Positions 1 to 7,360 of a stretch of 20,806 nt of DNA are shown here, in pieces (positions within the stretch are counted from its first letter, which is position 1; every line of letters begins with the position of its first letter). A program made the position numbers and the translations under genes. Location of the stretch: NCBI GenBank assembly GCA_964626385.1, contig CAZVEO010000041.1, positions 1 through 20,806 of the forward strand, in the 5' to 3' direction. Origin of the DNA: Scybalousia_A sp964626385. GTDB lineage: Bacteria > Bacteroidota > Bacteroidia > Bacteroidales > P3. The notes below the pieces were generated by a model that made no database searches, was not told the DNA's origin, and saw only the letters and a program-made list of their open reading frames with translations.

Positions 1-2
1 AT

Positions 3-1874
3 TTAAAAGACGAGCAAGATATTATAAATCTTTTTCTTGTAGATGTGCTTAACGGCACAACATACGAAAAAGAGGTTATAGATGAGCATTTCTTAAAGCC
101 TCAAACAACAGAATTAGAGTTATTTAGAGAGGGAGTAAATTTAAATAATTATGCTATTTTGTATACTTATGAAAAGATGCTTGACGGTATTAGGTATGCA
201 GGAAAATATAAATCTTCTTATTATCGTTTTGATGATATAAACAAATATGATTTTTTTTGGAAAAAATATAAGCGACCGCCGGTAAGAGAGGAATTTTTAA
301 AGATATTGGAACATTCTGCAACTTTGTATTCTGATAAATATCGCAGAGATACGGGTGGCGAATATACTCCTACTTGTTTTGTAGAGAAACAAAACGAAAT
401 ACTAAGGCAATATTATAACTTGGATGAGTTTATTGTTATGGATCCTTGTTGCGGAGTTGGTAATTTAGAGAATCAGTTTGGCAAAGAGTTTAAAGACTAT
501 TGTTATCTGTCTACTTTGGAGCGTATAGATGTTGATACTTGTAGAATAAAGGGGTTTAATAATGTGGTGCAGTTTGATTATCTAAAAGACAAAAACCAAC
601 CAACTTGGAGTTATATGGGGCAAACACTTGGGATTAATGAAATTTGCAAACGAGAAGGCAAAAAACTAATGGTAATAATGAACCCTCCATATAGAAATAG
701 AAAAGGATATAAATATGATATTGCTATTGAGTTTTTTAATAAAGTATGTGAGGTAAAACCGGATGTAATTGTTTATTATTGCAAAACGGAATTCTTTTTA
801 AGGGATAGTATAAATGTTTATGTAAATTCAAATTATAAGATTGTTTCTCATATTTTCTCTAATGCAAAAACGACTTTTGGACTTTCTGAATGGTCGGTTT
901 CTTTAGTGTTTTTTGATAAACATAAGGGAGAAGCAATAGATAAAGATTTTATAACTGCCAATCGTTACGATTATGATAAAAGCAACGATAAACTTGTTTA
1001 CGTCAAACCTTATACATATAATAATAGCCGACCTTATCTTGTTAAAGAAATAGAAAAAGAAATAAAAAACCATCAATCAGGATTTGTTTTAGGACAGTAT
1101 AGTTACCTTAACAATGTTCTTATAATAAGCAATGGAGGAAAAGAAAAATCTTCTAAAATTACAAATAGGAATATCAAATGGTGTCTTCTATCAAAGGGTA
1201 TAAATTTTAATACACATAGCAATTATTTTGAGTGGAATTATTTGGTGTATAAGGGTAAAATTGAAGATATAAATAAGGAATTATTCAATGATGCTATAAT
1301 GTTCTCAATGTTTTACAAAGGAAATCTATTCTCAAACAAAGGTAGGCAAAATTTTATTATGCCGTTTACATATAAGGAATTAGGGTGTGGAAGAAATAAT
1401 TTGAATGTTTTATTTGCGCAAGATGTTGTGGATAAAAATCTTATAAATGATGATGCTCAAATAGAGGAGGAACGTTTTGATTTTAGAGAGTTTTTTCATT
1501 CTTTTGACTACTCAAAAGAGGCTATGGATTTATATAACGCTGCTTTAAAGGTTTTCAAATATTATCATAGCAATAAGGACTATAGAAATAAAGACTGGAA
1601 TGACTCTTTTTATGATATTACCAATGCTATTATGGACAAGAACCCCGATAATTTTGAAGACCTGCAAGCAAATAATGACACAAGAATAACAAAGGTAAAA
1701 ACAACCAAAGGTTCAAGAGGCTTTGGAAGAAATACTATAAAACAAGCTGTTGGGAAAGAGTATTTGTCTATTTTTGAAGAGTTTTTTGATGCGAGAGATA
1801 TTTTGGCAAAAAAAATAAATACTCAACTTGTAGAGCAAGAACTTTTACTTTGGGAAAGAGAAAATATATACTAA
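3..1874 (+). CDS. N6-adenine DNA methyltransferase, 5'-truncated by window edge
   Basis: Likely an S-adenosylmethionine-dependent enzyme methylating adenine N6 in DNA, as part of a restriction-modification or orphan methylation system. The first in-window start is a GTG at 45, but the frame stays open to the left edge, so the real start is probably outside. Numbering from the GTG, a GGEYTP motif (104-109), typical of the region before the catalytic domain in HsdM/type IIG-like enzymes, precedes SAM-binding motif I DPCCGVG (133-139) and catalytic motif IV NPPY (213-216), the order of gamma-class enzymes. The C-terminal ~390 residues have no motif I recognise and probably include target recognition. 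No restriction endonuclease lies downstream; one could lie to the left or be fused at the missing N-terminus. The family call is firm; target sequence and system type are unknown. Confidence 0.85.
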   Translation, partial: LKDEQDIINLFLVDVLNGTTYEKEVIDEHFLKPQTTELELFREGVNLNNYAILYTYEKMLDGIRYAGKYKSSYYRFDDINKYDFFWKKYKRPPVREEFLKILEHSATLYSDKYRRDTGGEYTPTCFVEKQNEILRQYYNLDEFIVMDPCCGVGNLENQFGKEFKDYCYLSTLERIDVDTCRIKGFNNVVQFDYLKDKNQPTWSYMGQTLGINEICKREGKKLMVIMNPPYRNRKGYKYDIAIEFFNKVCEVKPDVIVYYCKTEFFLRDSINVYVNSNYKIVSHIFSNAKTTFGLSEWSVSLVFFDKHKGEAIDKDFITANRYDYDKSNDKLVYVKPYTYNNSRPYLVKEIEKEIKNHQSGFVLGQYSYLNNVLIISNGGKEKSSKITNRNIKWCLLSKGINFNTHSNYFEWNYLVYKGKIEDINKELFNDAIMFSMFYKGNLFSNKGRQNFIMPFTYKELGCGRNNLNVLFAQDVVDKNLINDDAQIEEERFDFREFFHSFDYSKEAMDLYNAALKVFKYYHSNKDYRNKDWNDSFYDITNAIMDKNPDNFEDLQANNDTRITKVKTTKGSRGFGRNTIKQAVGKEYLSIFEEFFDARDILAKKINTQLVEQELLLWERENIY

Positions 1875-1880
1875 AAAGTT

Positions 1881-2396
1881 ATGATTATTGCTCTTGTGGG
1901 TTATATGTATGCTGGTAAAAGTACCATAGGAAAACGTATTGCCAACATATTAGATTATTCTTTTGAAGATACAGATAAATTGGTGGAACAAATGTGTAAT
2001 TCTACTATAGAAAATATTTTTCAACATCAAGGAGAAGTTTTGTTTAGAGAAAAAGAAAGAGAAGTTTTGTTTAACCTATTGACAAAAAATAATCTTGTAA
2101 TAGCTACGGGGGGAGGACTGCCTTGTTATAAGGACAATATGTCTTTGATAAAACAAAATTGCAATAGTATTTATTTGCATTTATCTCCTTCCCAAATTCT
2201 TTCACGTTCAGCAAAGAGTAAACAAAAAAGACCATTGTTGGAAAAAGTAAAAAAAGAAGATAGATTAACCTTTATAGAAGAGTCTTTAAAGAGCAGAGAG
2301 CCTTTTTATAAGCAAGCCGATATTATAATAGAAGGGCTATCTATAAGCAAATCTGAATTAGAAAATAGTTTATCTCATTTGTTCAAAAAACTATAA
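1881..2396 (+). CDS. aroK: Shikimate kinase
   Basis: Cytosolic enzyme phosphorylating shikimate with ATP to shikimate 3-phosphate, the fifth step of the chorismate (aromatic amino acid) pathway. At 171 residues it has the usual single-domain length. Visible motifs in order: P-loop G-YMYA-GKST (7-15), the DTD triad at 30-32 that binds Mg and shikimate, FR at 55-56 with the shikimate-binding arginine, GGG at 77-79, and RPLL (117-120) plus R139 in the lid/adenine region. It starts 6 bp after the methyltransferase stop, so the two are probably co-transcribed although functionally unrelated. No other aro gene is nearby. There is no Shine-Dalgarno sequence, as is normal in Bacteroidota. Confidence 0.95.
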   Translation: MIIALVGYMYAGKSTIGKRIANILDYSFEDTDKLVEQMCNSTIENIFQHQGEVLFREKEREVLFNLLTKNNLVIATGGGLPCYKDNMSLIKQNCNSIYLHLSPSQILSRSAKSKQKRPLLEKVKKEDRLTFIEESLKSREPFYKQADIIIEGLSISKSELENSLSHLFKKL

Positions 2397-2546
2397 ATTT
2401 TACAAAAAAAACAGAAAAAAAAGTTTTCAACAAAAAAAAGAAAATTTTTACAACAAATAAAAAGGTTAATAGGGCGTAACTTATTTGAAAATAAAGATTT
2501 TGAAAACAAAATTTCTAATAAACAGAATAGAAGAAAAAAACGCTAA

Positions 2547-2573
2547 AATATTTTTTTATTCGAAAAAAATATT
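2547..2573. repeat. Perfect 11-bp AT-only inverted repeat
   Basis: The arms AATATTTTTTT (2547-2557) and AAAAAAATATT (2563-2573) are exact reverse complements separated by ATTCG. The lack of G or C in the stem makes it a poor terminator. It could be a protein-binding site or an easily unwound element in the dnaA upstream region. Function unknown. Confidence 0.6.
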
Positions 2574-2670
2574 GTATAGACTTTATTTTTATTAACTATC
2601 TGTTGTTAATAACACAAAAACTTAAATCATAAGAAAATCAAATAAAAAGAACATTTTGCTCTGATTTTAG

Positions 2671-2685
2671 CCCCCCCCCCCCCCC
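2671..2685. repeat. Homopolymer tract of 15 C
   Basis: Fifteen consecutive cytosines sit in otherwise strongly AT-rich intergenic DNA, about 70 bp upstream of the dnaA -7 box and 125 bp upstream of its start codon. Such a tract can slip in length during replication, and its length is also prone to sequencing error. Any effect on dnaA expression is inference. Confidence 0.9.
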
Positions 2686-2753
2686 GAAAGTTTGTATACA
2701 AAAGATTTGAAACTACCAAGCAAATACAAAAAAAATGTAATAATTTATTTTTA

Positions 2754-2761
2754 TACCTTTG
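2754..2761 (+). promoter_or_regulatory. Candidate dnaA promoter, -7 box
   Basis: TACCTTTG matches the Bacteroidota -7 consensus TAnnTTTG and lies 49 bp before the dnaA start codon, giving a leader of roughly 40-45 nt. No TTTG is found at the expected -33 distance, which is A-rich instead, so the promoter is half-supported. Confidence 0.5.
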
Positions 2762-2810
2762 TATTCTGTAAGAAAGGAAAAATAAAAAGAGTAAATAAAA
2801 GAATACAAAG

Positions 2811-4238
2811 ATGAAAAACCATAATTGTCAAGATATTTGGGATAAATGCTTAGAGATTATCAAGGACAACATTACTAACGATGCTTTTGAGACTTGGTTC
2901 AAACCTTTACAAGTCGTTTCTTTGGAAAACGCTACTCTTACAATTAAAGTTCCGAGTGTATTTTTTTACGAATGGATAGAGGCAAATTTTATAACTATAC
3001 TTAGAGCCTCTATACGAAAGGTTATCGGTCCCGAGGCAAAACTCTTATATACTGCTCCTTTTGACAACAATAACAAACAAACTTACCCTTCTTTGAATAA
3101 AGACAGAACTATTAATCCACCGAAGAGAGTACCTCCTATTGTTATGCCGGATAATAACAATAATGATGTTATCAACCCTTTTATTATTCCGGGTATCAAA
3201 CCATTGAATATAGATTCTCAACTTAATGAAAATTATAGTTTTGATAATTTTGTAGAAGGAGCGTGCAATCAATTGGCAAGAAGTGCTGGCTATGCTGTAG
3301 CACAAAACCCGGGTAAAACAGCCTTTAATCCATTCTTTATTTATTCAAATGTAGGATTGGGAAAAACCCATTTGGCTCATGCCATAGGCTTAGAAACAAA
3401 ACGTTTGCATCCTGAAAAGACTGTGTTATACGTTAGTGCCGACCAATTTTTTCAACAATTTGCCGATGCTGTCAAACATCATACTGTGAATAATTTTTTA
3501 CAGTTTTACCAAATGGCTATAGACGTTCTTATTATAGATGATATACAGTTTATGAAGCGAGAAAGCGTTCAAAATGTATTCTTCCAAATTTTCAACGGAC
3601 TATACACCGTTGGCAAACAAATAATAGTTACTTCCGATAAAGCACCTTCAGAAATTTCAGGTTTGGAACCGAGAATACTTTCCCGTTTAAAATGGGGGCT
3701 TAATGCAGAGTTGCAAGTACCCGATTTGGACACTCGAATAAGAATTATAAAGCAAAAACTCTTTAATGACGGTGGTGCAACTATGCCAGAGGAGGTTATA
3801 GAATATTTGGCTTATAGTGTAAATACATCTGTTAGGGAATTAGAAGGCGCTTTAATTTCTTTAATAGCACAATCTTCTCTTTCCAAGCAAGACATAACCA
3901 TAGATTTGGCAAGAAAAATTGTTGACCGCTTTGTTAAAAGTAATACAAGAGAGATAACAATAGAATATATACAAAAAGTAGTTTGTGGTTACTTTAATAT
4001 TCCTTTGGACGTTATGCTATCAAAGACACGAAAAGTTGAAATAGTTACAGCAAGGCATATAGCGATGTATCTATCTAGAAAACTAACCAAAGAGCCTTTG
4101 GTATCCATAGGAGAAAAGTGTGGGAAAAAAGACCATGCAACAGTACTACACGCTTGCAAAGTCGTAGAAAACACTATGGACACAAACAAATCTTTCAAAA
4201 AAGAATTAGAAACCATAGAAAGAAAAATAAAAAACTAA
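2811..4238 (+). CDS. dnaA: Chromosomal replication initiator protein DnaA
   Basis: ATP-dependent initiator that binds DnaA boxes at the origin, melts DNA and helps load the replicative helicase. Its 475 residues show all four domains. Domain I spans ~1-80 (IWDKCLEII, FETWFKPL). A low-conservation Asn/Pro-rich linker spans ~85-135. The AAA+ domain spans ~140-370, with Walker A SNVGLGKTH (179-187), Walker B VLIIDD (239-244), EPRILSRL (286-293) and sensor-2 VRELEGAL (341-348). The C-terminal DNA-binding domain spans ~380-475, with AMYLSRKLT (418-426) and the DnaA signature GKKDHATVLHACK (438-450). It stands alone: dnaN is not adjacent, and the next gene converges on it. A hairpin repeat begins two bases after the stop codon. 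Confidence 0.98.
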   Translation: MKNHNCQDIWDKCLEIIKDNITNDAFETWFKPLQVVSLENATLTIKVPSVFFYEWIEANFITILRASIRKVIGPEAKLLYTAPFDNNNKQTYPSLNKDRTINPPKRVPPIVMPDNNNNDVINPFIIPGIKPLNIDSQLNENYSFDNFVEGACNQLARSAGYAVAQNPGKTAFNPFFIYSNVGLGKTHLAHAIGLETKRLHPEKTVLYVSADQFFQQFADAVKHHTVNNFLQFYQMAIDVLIIDDIQFMKRESVQNVFFQIFNGLYTVGKQIIVTSDKAPSEISGLEPRILSRLKWGLNAELQVPDLDTRIRIIKQKLFNDGGATMPEEVIEYLAYSVNTSVRELEGALISLIAQSSLSKQDITIDLARKIVDRFVKSNTREITIEYIQKVVCGYFNIPLDVMLSKTRKVEIVTARHIAMYLSRKLTKEPLVSIGEKCGKKDHATVLHACKVVENTMDTNKSFKKELETIERKIKN

Positions 4239-4239
4239 C

Positions 4240-4261
4240 ACAGCCACAGGCTGTTTTATAA
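4240..4261 (+). terminator. Likely intrinsic terminator of dnaA (repeat unit A1)
   Basis: A perfect 6-bp stem ACAGCC/GGCTGT with an ACA loop (4240-4254) is followed directly by TTTATAA. It begins two bases after the dnaA stop and is the first unit of a 32-bp tandem repeat. The short T-run makes termination likely rather than certain. Confidence 0.65.
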
Positions 4262-4271
4262 GGGCAAAGCC

Positions 4272-4293
4272 ACACCCACAGGGTGTTTTATAA
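4272..4293 (+). terminator. Terminator-like hairpin (repeat unit A2)
   Basis: ACACCC-ACA-GGGTGT (4272-4286) is a perfect 6-bp stem with the same ACA loop as unit A1, followed by TTTATAA. Two stem-loops in a row would give tandem termination behind dnaA. Confidence 0.5.
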
Positions 4294-4555
4294 GAGCGAA
4301 GCTGTTTCCAGGTGTCTTTTAGGGATAGAGCCATTATTTTTGATGGATTAGCATAGATTATTATGTATTATAACAAGTTAACATAAGGGCGGAGCCACAC
4401 CCATAGGGGGGGGTCTTATAAAGGCTATGCCGTTACGGTGTGTTTTATAAGAGCAACATATTCAAGATGGATTATAATCAAAAGCCCTCTTATTATGGTT
4501 TTATACAAATAAGACAATAATTCTATTGAAAAAAAATATTTTGCAATAACTGTTG

Positions 4556-7138
4556 TTAAGAATTAAGTTTATTCAATCGCATAATAATAGAGGTTTGACT
4601 TCTACCCATCTTTCTTGCAATATACTTTATGTTTTTACCTTCATTGTGTAGTTGCAACAAAAATTTATCTGCTTTTTTTGTCCATATTTTATTGGCATTA
4701 GGATGTTTTAGATAAATTTCCTCTGTAGTATTTTCAGGTTGTAAAAATTCTCTTACAAATACAGAAGGAAACCGATTGTCATATAGTACAATAGTTTTTA
4801 TTTTTGCTCTTGTTATTGCCACATAAAACAATCTTCTTTCTTCTGAGTGTGGAAATTGCTCATTTTCGGTCAAAACATAACTCAACACAGGGTCATCACT
4901 GACAAGAGAAGGAAAACCATATATATCTTTATTGCATTGTAGAAGTATTACATAGTCTGCTTCAAGACCTTTTGATTTGTGTACGGTCAGAAATTCCACT
5001 TTTCTTCCTTTTATAAAATAATAAAATCGATTACCCTCTTTCATAGACTTATACATAAAAGAAAGATAATAATCATCAAACGAATAACGTCCCAATAAGA
5101 ATATAGTTTTATCCTTTGGAATAGAAGATACAATTTGTCCTATAGTATCGCAATAATCTTTTCTATTATAAGCACAGAATTCTAATTCAGTACTTATATC
5201 AGAGTTAAACGAATGTATATTCTTTTGTATTTGTGCTTTATTACGTTGAATAAATTGCGAAGACAACGATACCAATGGTTCTCCAAATCTATATGTAGTC
5301 TCTATTTTATTTATTTCTGTTGCACCAAAATATTCAGAAAATTGATTAAACAAAGCCATATCACTACCCGAAAAACGATATATTGATTGCCAATCATCAC
5401 CTACACAATACAATTTTGCAAAAGTATTACCTTCACGTAAGGCTTTCAAAAAATAATAACGGTCTATAGATATGTCTTGAAATTCGTCCACTATTATATA
5501 ATCATATTCCACGGGATGCATTTTGCGACATATTTCTGTTGCTCTAATAATTGCATCTGTAAAATCTATATAGTTATTTTCTTTTAATACTTTTATATAG
5601 TTGACATACACAGGCAGAAATATATTTTCAATAATGGATATACTTCTCTTATCATTATTATTTTTTGCTTCTTTCAAAACCTCATTAATAGATTTACAAC
5701 TTGATTTCAATAGAGTTACAAAAGTAACAATAAGTCTTATAAATGCTTTTTCTTTTTTACTTTCCTTTGGTAAAATCAAATCATATAATTCTTCATCGTT
5801 TTTTTCCCTTATAGAAACACCAGCATTAATTAATAAAACTTTAATTTTATCTTTTATATCAGTGTTTTTAAAATCAGCACTTGATGTTGTCAATAATTTT
5901 GTACCAAATTTTTCGTGGGCTGTTTTCTTCCACGTTATGCCATCATTATACTTTTTGTTAGCCTCCTCGTATGTAATATTCTTATCTTTGGCAAACCAAG
6001 ACGGAACACAGCCATACTCATCAATACCAAAATGTTCCAAATAAATACGTTTGGTTTTATTGCCTTTCTCATAATATATAGAGAAATCTGGACGATACTG
6101 TGAAAAGGTTTCATCTTGCAAGATATGTTCATATGGCTCCTCGTATCTAAATTTAACACCAAGCGATGATAATGCAAAACATATTTTTTGCTCTTGCTTA
6201 CTTCTCACATATATAGGTTTGCCATCCATATCGGGAAAGATAGCTTTGTAACAGTCTTTTTTCTGTTCTGATAGTTGCTCTCGTCTTTCATTTTTACGTT
6301 TTTCCCAATCGGTTTCATCTATTGAAAAGTCAACAAAATATTTTAAAACACTTTGTTTAAAATCATGGCTCTTTAATAAATTATTATAAATATCTATAAA
6401 TAAAGCATCAGTATTATCACAAATAGAAGGCTTAACTCCTGTTGATTTTGCAATAATATCAATTGCTAACTTATGAAAAGTATAACCTTTCAATCCTTTG
6501 GTTGCCATTCTTTCTGTTAATTCAGCAGCAGCTTTATTTGTATAACTAATAAGCAGTATCCTTTCTGGTGCTATACCTTTTATTTCAATAAGATACTTAA
6601 CCTTACCAATAATAGAAGATGTTTTGCCACTCCCTGCACTACTAACCACCAAACAATTATCCTCCTGTGAAACAATAGAACGTCTTTGCTGTTTATCTAA
6701 CGGGTATTTTAAACAATGGTCAAAAAATTCTTTATTCTTTTCAAGCAAAAAAATTATAACCTCTTCATTATGTTGCTTAACAAACTTATCAATATTTTTA
6801 AAATCTTTAATAAATTTTGATATTTCCTTTTGTGGAACAATATTAAAAGCGGAGAGTTTTTTTGTTAAAGAGTTAGCCTCTTGAAAGTATGTAACATAAT
6901 GATTGATAAACTTCTTTTTTATACTTGTAGGTATTATTTCATCTTTAAAACTGTTGTCTATATCTGTAAAAATATCAACAAATTCATTTTCTTGTTGATT
7001 GAATTTTTTACTATATGATGGTATTTGTTTTAGTTTTTCTAATATTTTTTTTGCCTCTACTTTAAGCCTTAGCCTCTTCGTTGCTATTACAACAAATAAA
7101 ACAACAAAAAGTATTAAGATTAACACCAATAGCAACAT
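4556..7138 (-). CDS. HelD-like SF1 DNA helicase with nuclease-type insert, membrane-anchored
   Basis: UvrD-superfamily 3'-5' DNA helicase of the E. coli helicase IV (HelD) type, 860 residues. The first ~19 residues are purely hydrophobic, followed by basic KRLRLK: a probable membrane anchor with cytosolic bulk. Helicase motifs: Walker A SSAGSGKTSS (166-175), Ia SYTNKAAAEL (198-207), Walker B VDEFQD (550-555), GDDWQSIYRFSG (580-591), TTYRF (614-618), VHKSKGLEADYV (719-730) and RRLFYVAITRA (768-778). Between Ia and II, residues ~308-420 contain EQ (316-317), YRPDF (348-352), YLEHFGID (366-373) and WKK (403-405), resembling the PD-(D/E)XK-like insert found in many HelD homologues. Residues ~818-858 (WTKKAD, IARKMGRSQTSI) resemble a helix-turn-helix. 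It appears to be a single-gene unit. A role in repair or recombination is inferred; a defence role is possible but unsupported. Confidence 0.88.
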   Translation of the reverse strand: MLLLVLILILFVVLFVVIATKRLRLKVEAKKILEKLKQIPSYSKKFNQQENEFVDIFTDIDNSFKDEIIPTSIKKKFINHYVTYFQEANSLTKKLSAFNIVPQKEISKFIKDFKNIDKFVKQHNEEVIIFLLEKNKEFFDHCLKYPLDKQQRRSIVSQEDNCLVVSSAGSGKTSSIIGKVKYLIEIKGIAPERILLISYTNKAAAELTERMATKGLKGYTFHKLAIDIIAKSTGVKPSICDNTDALFIDIYNNLLKSHDFKQSVLKYFVDFSIDETDWEKRKNERREQLSEQKKDCYKAIFPDMDGKPIYVRSKQEQKICFALSSLGVKFRYEEPYEHILQDETFSQYRPDFSIYYEKGNKTKRIYLEHFGIDEYGCVPSWFAKDKNITYEEANKKYNDGITWKKTAHEKFGTKLLTTSSADFKNTDIKDKIKVLLINAGVSIREKNDEELYDLILPKESKKEKAFIRLIVTFVTLLKSSCKSINEVLKEAKNNNDKRSISIIENIFLPVYVNYIKVLKENNYIDFTDAIIRATEICRKMHPVEYDYIIVDEFQDISIDRYYFLKALREGNTFAKLYCVGDDWQSIYRFSGSDMALFNQFSEYFGATEINKIETTYRFGEPLVSLSSQFIQRNKAQIQKNIHSFNSDISTELEFCAYNRKDYCDTIGQIVSSIPKDKTIFLLGRYSFDDYYLSFMYKSMKEGNRFYYFIKGRKVEFLTVHKSKGLEADYVILLQCNKDIYGFPSLVSDDPVLSYVLTENEQFPHSEERRLFYVAITRAKIKTIVLYDNRFPSVFVREFLQPENTTEEIYLKHPNANKIWTKKADKFLLQLHNEGKNIKYIARKMGRSQTSIIMRLNKLNS

Positions 7139-7181
7139 AGATTGAAAATATGATTTATTTAAAAACTTCTACTCTAAAATA

Positions 7182-7189
7182 CAAAATTA
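7182..7189 (-). promoter_or_regulatory. Candidate helicase promoter, -7 box
   Basis: On the - strand TAATTTTG fits TAnnTTTG and lies 43 bp before the helicase start codon. No -33 TTTG is found at proper spacing. In such AT-rich DNA a chance match is quite possible. Confidence 0.3.
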
Positions 7190-7296
7190 CAATATTTTTC
7201 TATTCCATAAATTCACATAGTAAAATATAGTCCTCGTTTTTTACTTATCTTCTTTATAGATTACAATAGAACAAATTTAATATTATTTCTTTTAAC

Positions 7297-7360
7297 GGCT
7301 ATGCCCTTATAAAACACCCTGTGGGTGCGGCTATGCCATTATAAAACAGGCTGTGCCTGT
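7297..7360 (-). repeat. 32-bp hairpin repeat array B (M16 gene 3' end)
   Basis: Two complete units of the same family as the array behind dnaA, read on the - strand. Unit B1 hairpin ACAGGC-ACA-GCCTGT (7360-7346), TTTATAA, then GGC-ATA-GCC; unit B2 GCACCC-ACA-GGGTGT (7328-7314, one G-T wobble), TTTATAA, then GGC-ATA-GCC (7305-7297). The period is again exactly 32 bp. B1 lies inside the last codons of the M16 gene and supplies its stop codon. Confidence 0.85.
7307..7360 (-). terminator. Tandem terminator-like hairpins ending the M6-nadC-yihY-M16 unit
   Basis: Two stem-loops of 5-6 bp with ACA loops, each followed by TTTATAA, lie at the very end of the last gene of the operon and in its direction. 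Geometry and position fit intrinsic termination. The T-runs are short, so strength is uncertain. Confidence 0.6.

Larger units (their letters stand above)
2397..2810. other. Gene-free AT-rich region upstream of dnaA
   Basis: No plausible gene occurs in this 414-bp stretch. It contains A-rich tracts just after aroK, a perfect AT-only inverted repeat (2547-2573), a palindromic TGTTAATAACA-like site around 2604-2614, a run of 15 C (2671-2685) and a -7 promoter box before dnaA. Sequences resembling a DnaA box with two mismatches (TTTTCAACA at 2424, TTATTAACA on the - strand at 2604-2612) are present, but no clear TTATCCACA cluster is seen. It may hold dnaA regulation; a replication origin is possible but weakly supported. 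Confidence 0.6.
4240..4457 (+). repeat. 32-bp hairpin repeat array A (dnaA 3' side)
   Basis: Two well-preserved units start at 4240 and 4272, exactly 32 bp apart. Each is a 15-base hairpin, TTTATAA, one base, and a 9-base mini-hairpin: GGC-AAA-GCC (4263-4271) and AGC-GAA-GCT (4295-4303). A decayed unit follows (~4304-4332). After about 50 bp of AT-rich sequence come further degenerate pieces: GGC-GGA-GCC plus ACACCC (4388-4402), a run of 8 G (4406-4413), TTATAAAGGCTATGCC (4416-4431) and GTTTTATAAGAGC (4442-4454). The array fills most of the 317-bp spacer between the convergent dnaA and helicase genes. The remainder, 4458-4555, is AT-rich with nothing I can name. Confidence 0.8.

Noticed and set aside
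2671..2685. Phase-variable coding tract
   Set aside because: The C run is in non-coding DNA and no frame reads through it into dnaA; only a promoter-level effect is conceivable.
2397..2810. Calling oriC here because it lies beside dnaA
   Set aside because: No cluster of good DnaA boxes is visible and gene direction to the right opposes it; kept only as a low-interest finding.
4240..4457. Could the 32-bp periodic repeats be a CRISPR array?
   Set aside because: Units are directly adjacent with no unique spacers, each unit is itself two hairpins, copies decay quickly, and no cas gene is present.
4515..4528. Small hairpin CAATA-ATTC-TATTG near the helicase 3' end as its terminator
   Set aside because: The stem is only 5 bp with one G-C pair, and on the - strand the T-run precedes rather than follows it.
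5601..6044. Open frame of 147 codons on the + strand inside the helicase gene
   Set aside because: Antisense shadow of a well-supported gene with clear helicase motifs; no promoter, no domain, biased composition. Other antisense frames within the large - strand genes were left out for the same reason.
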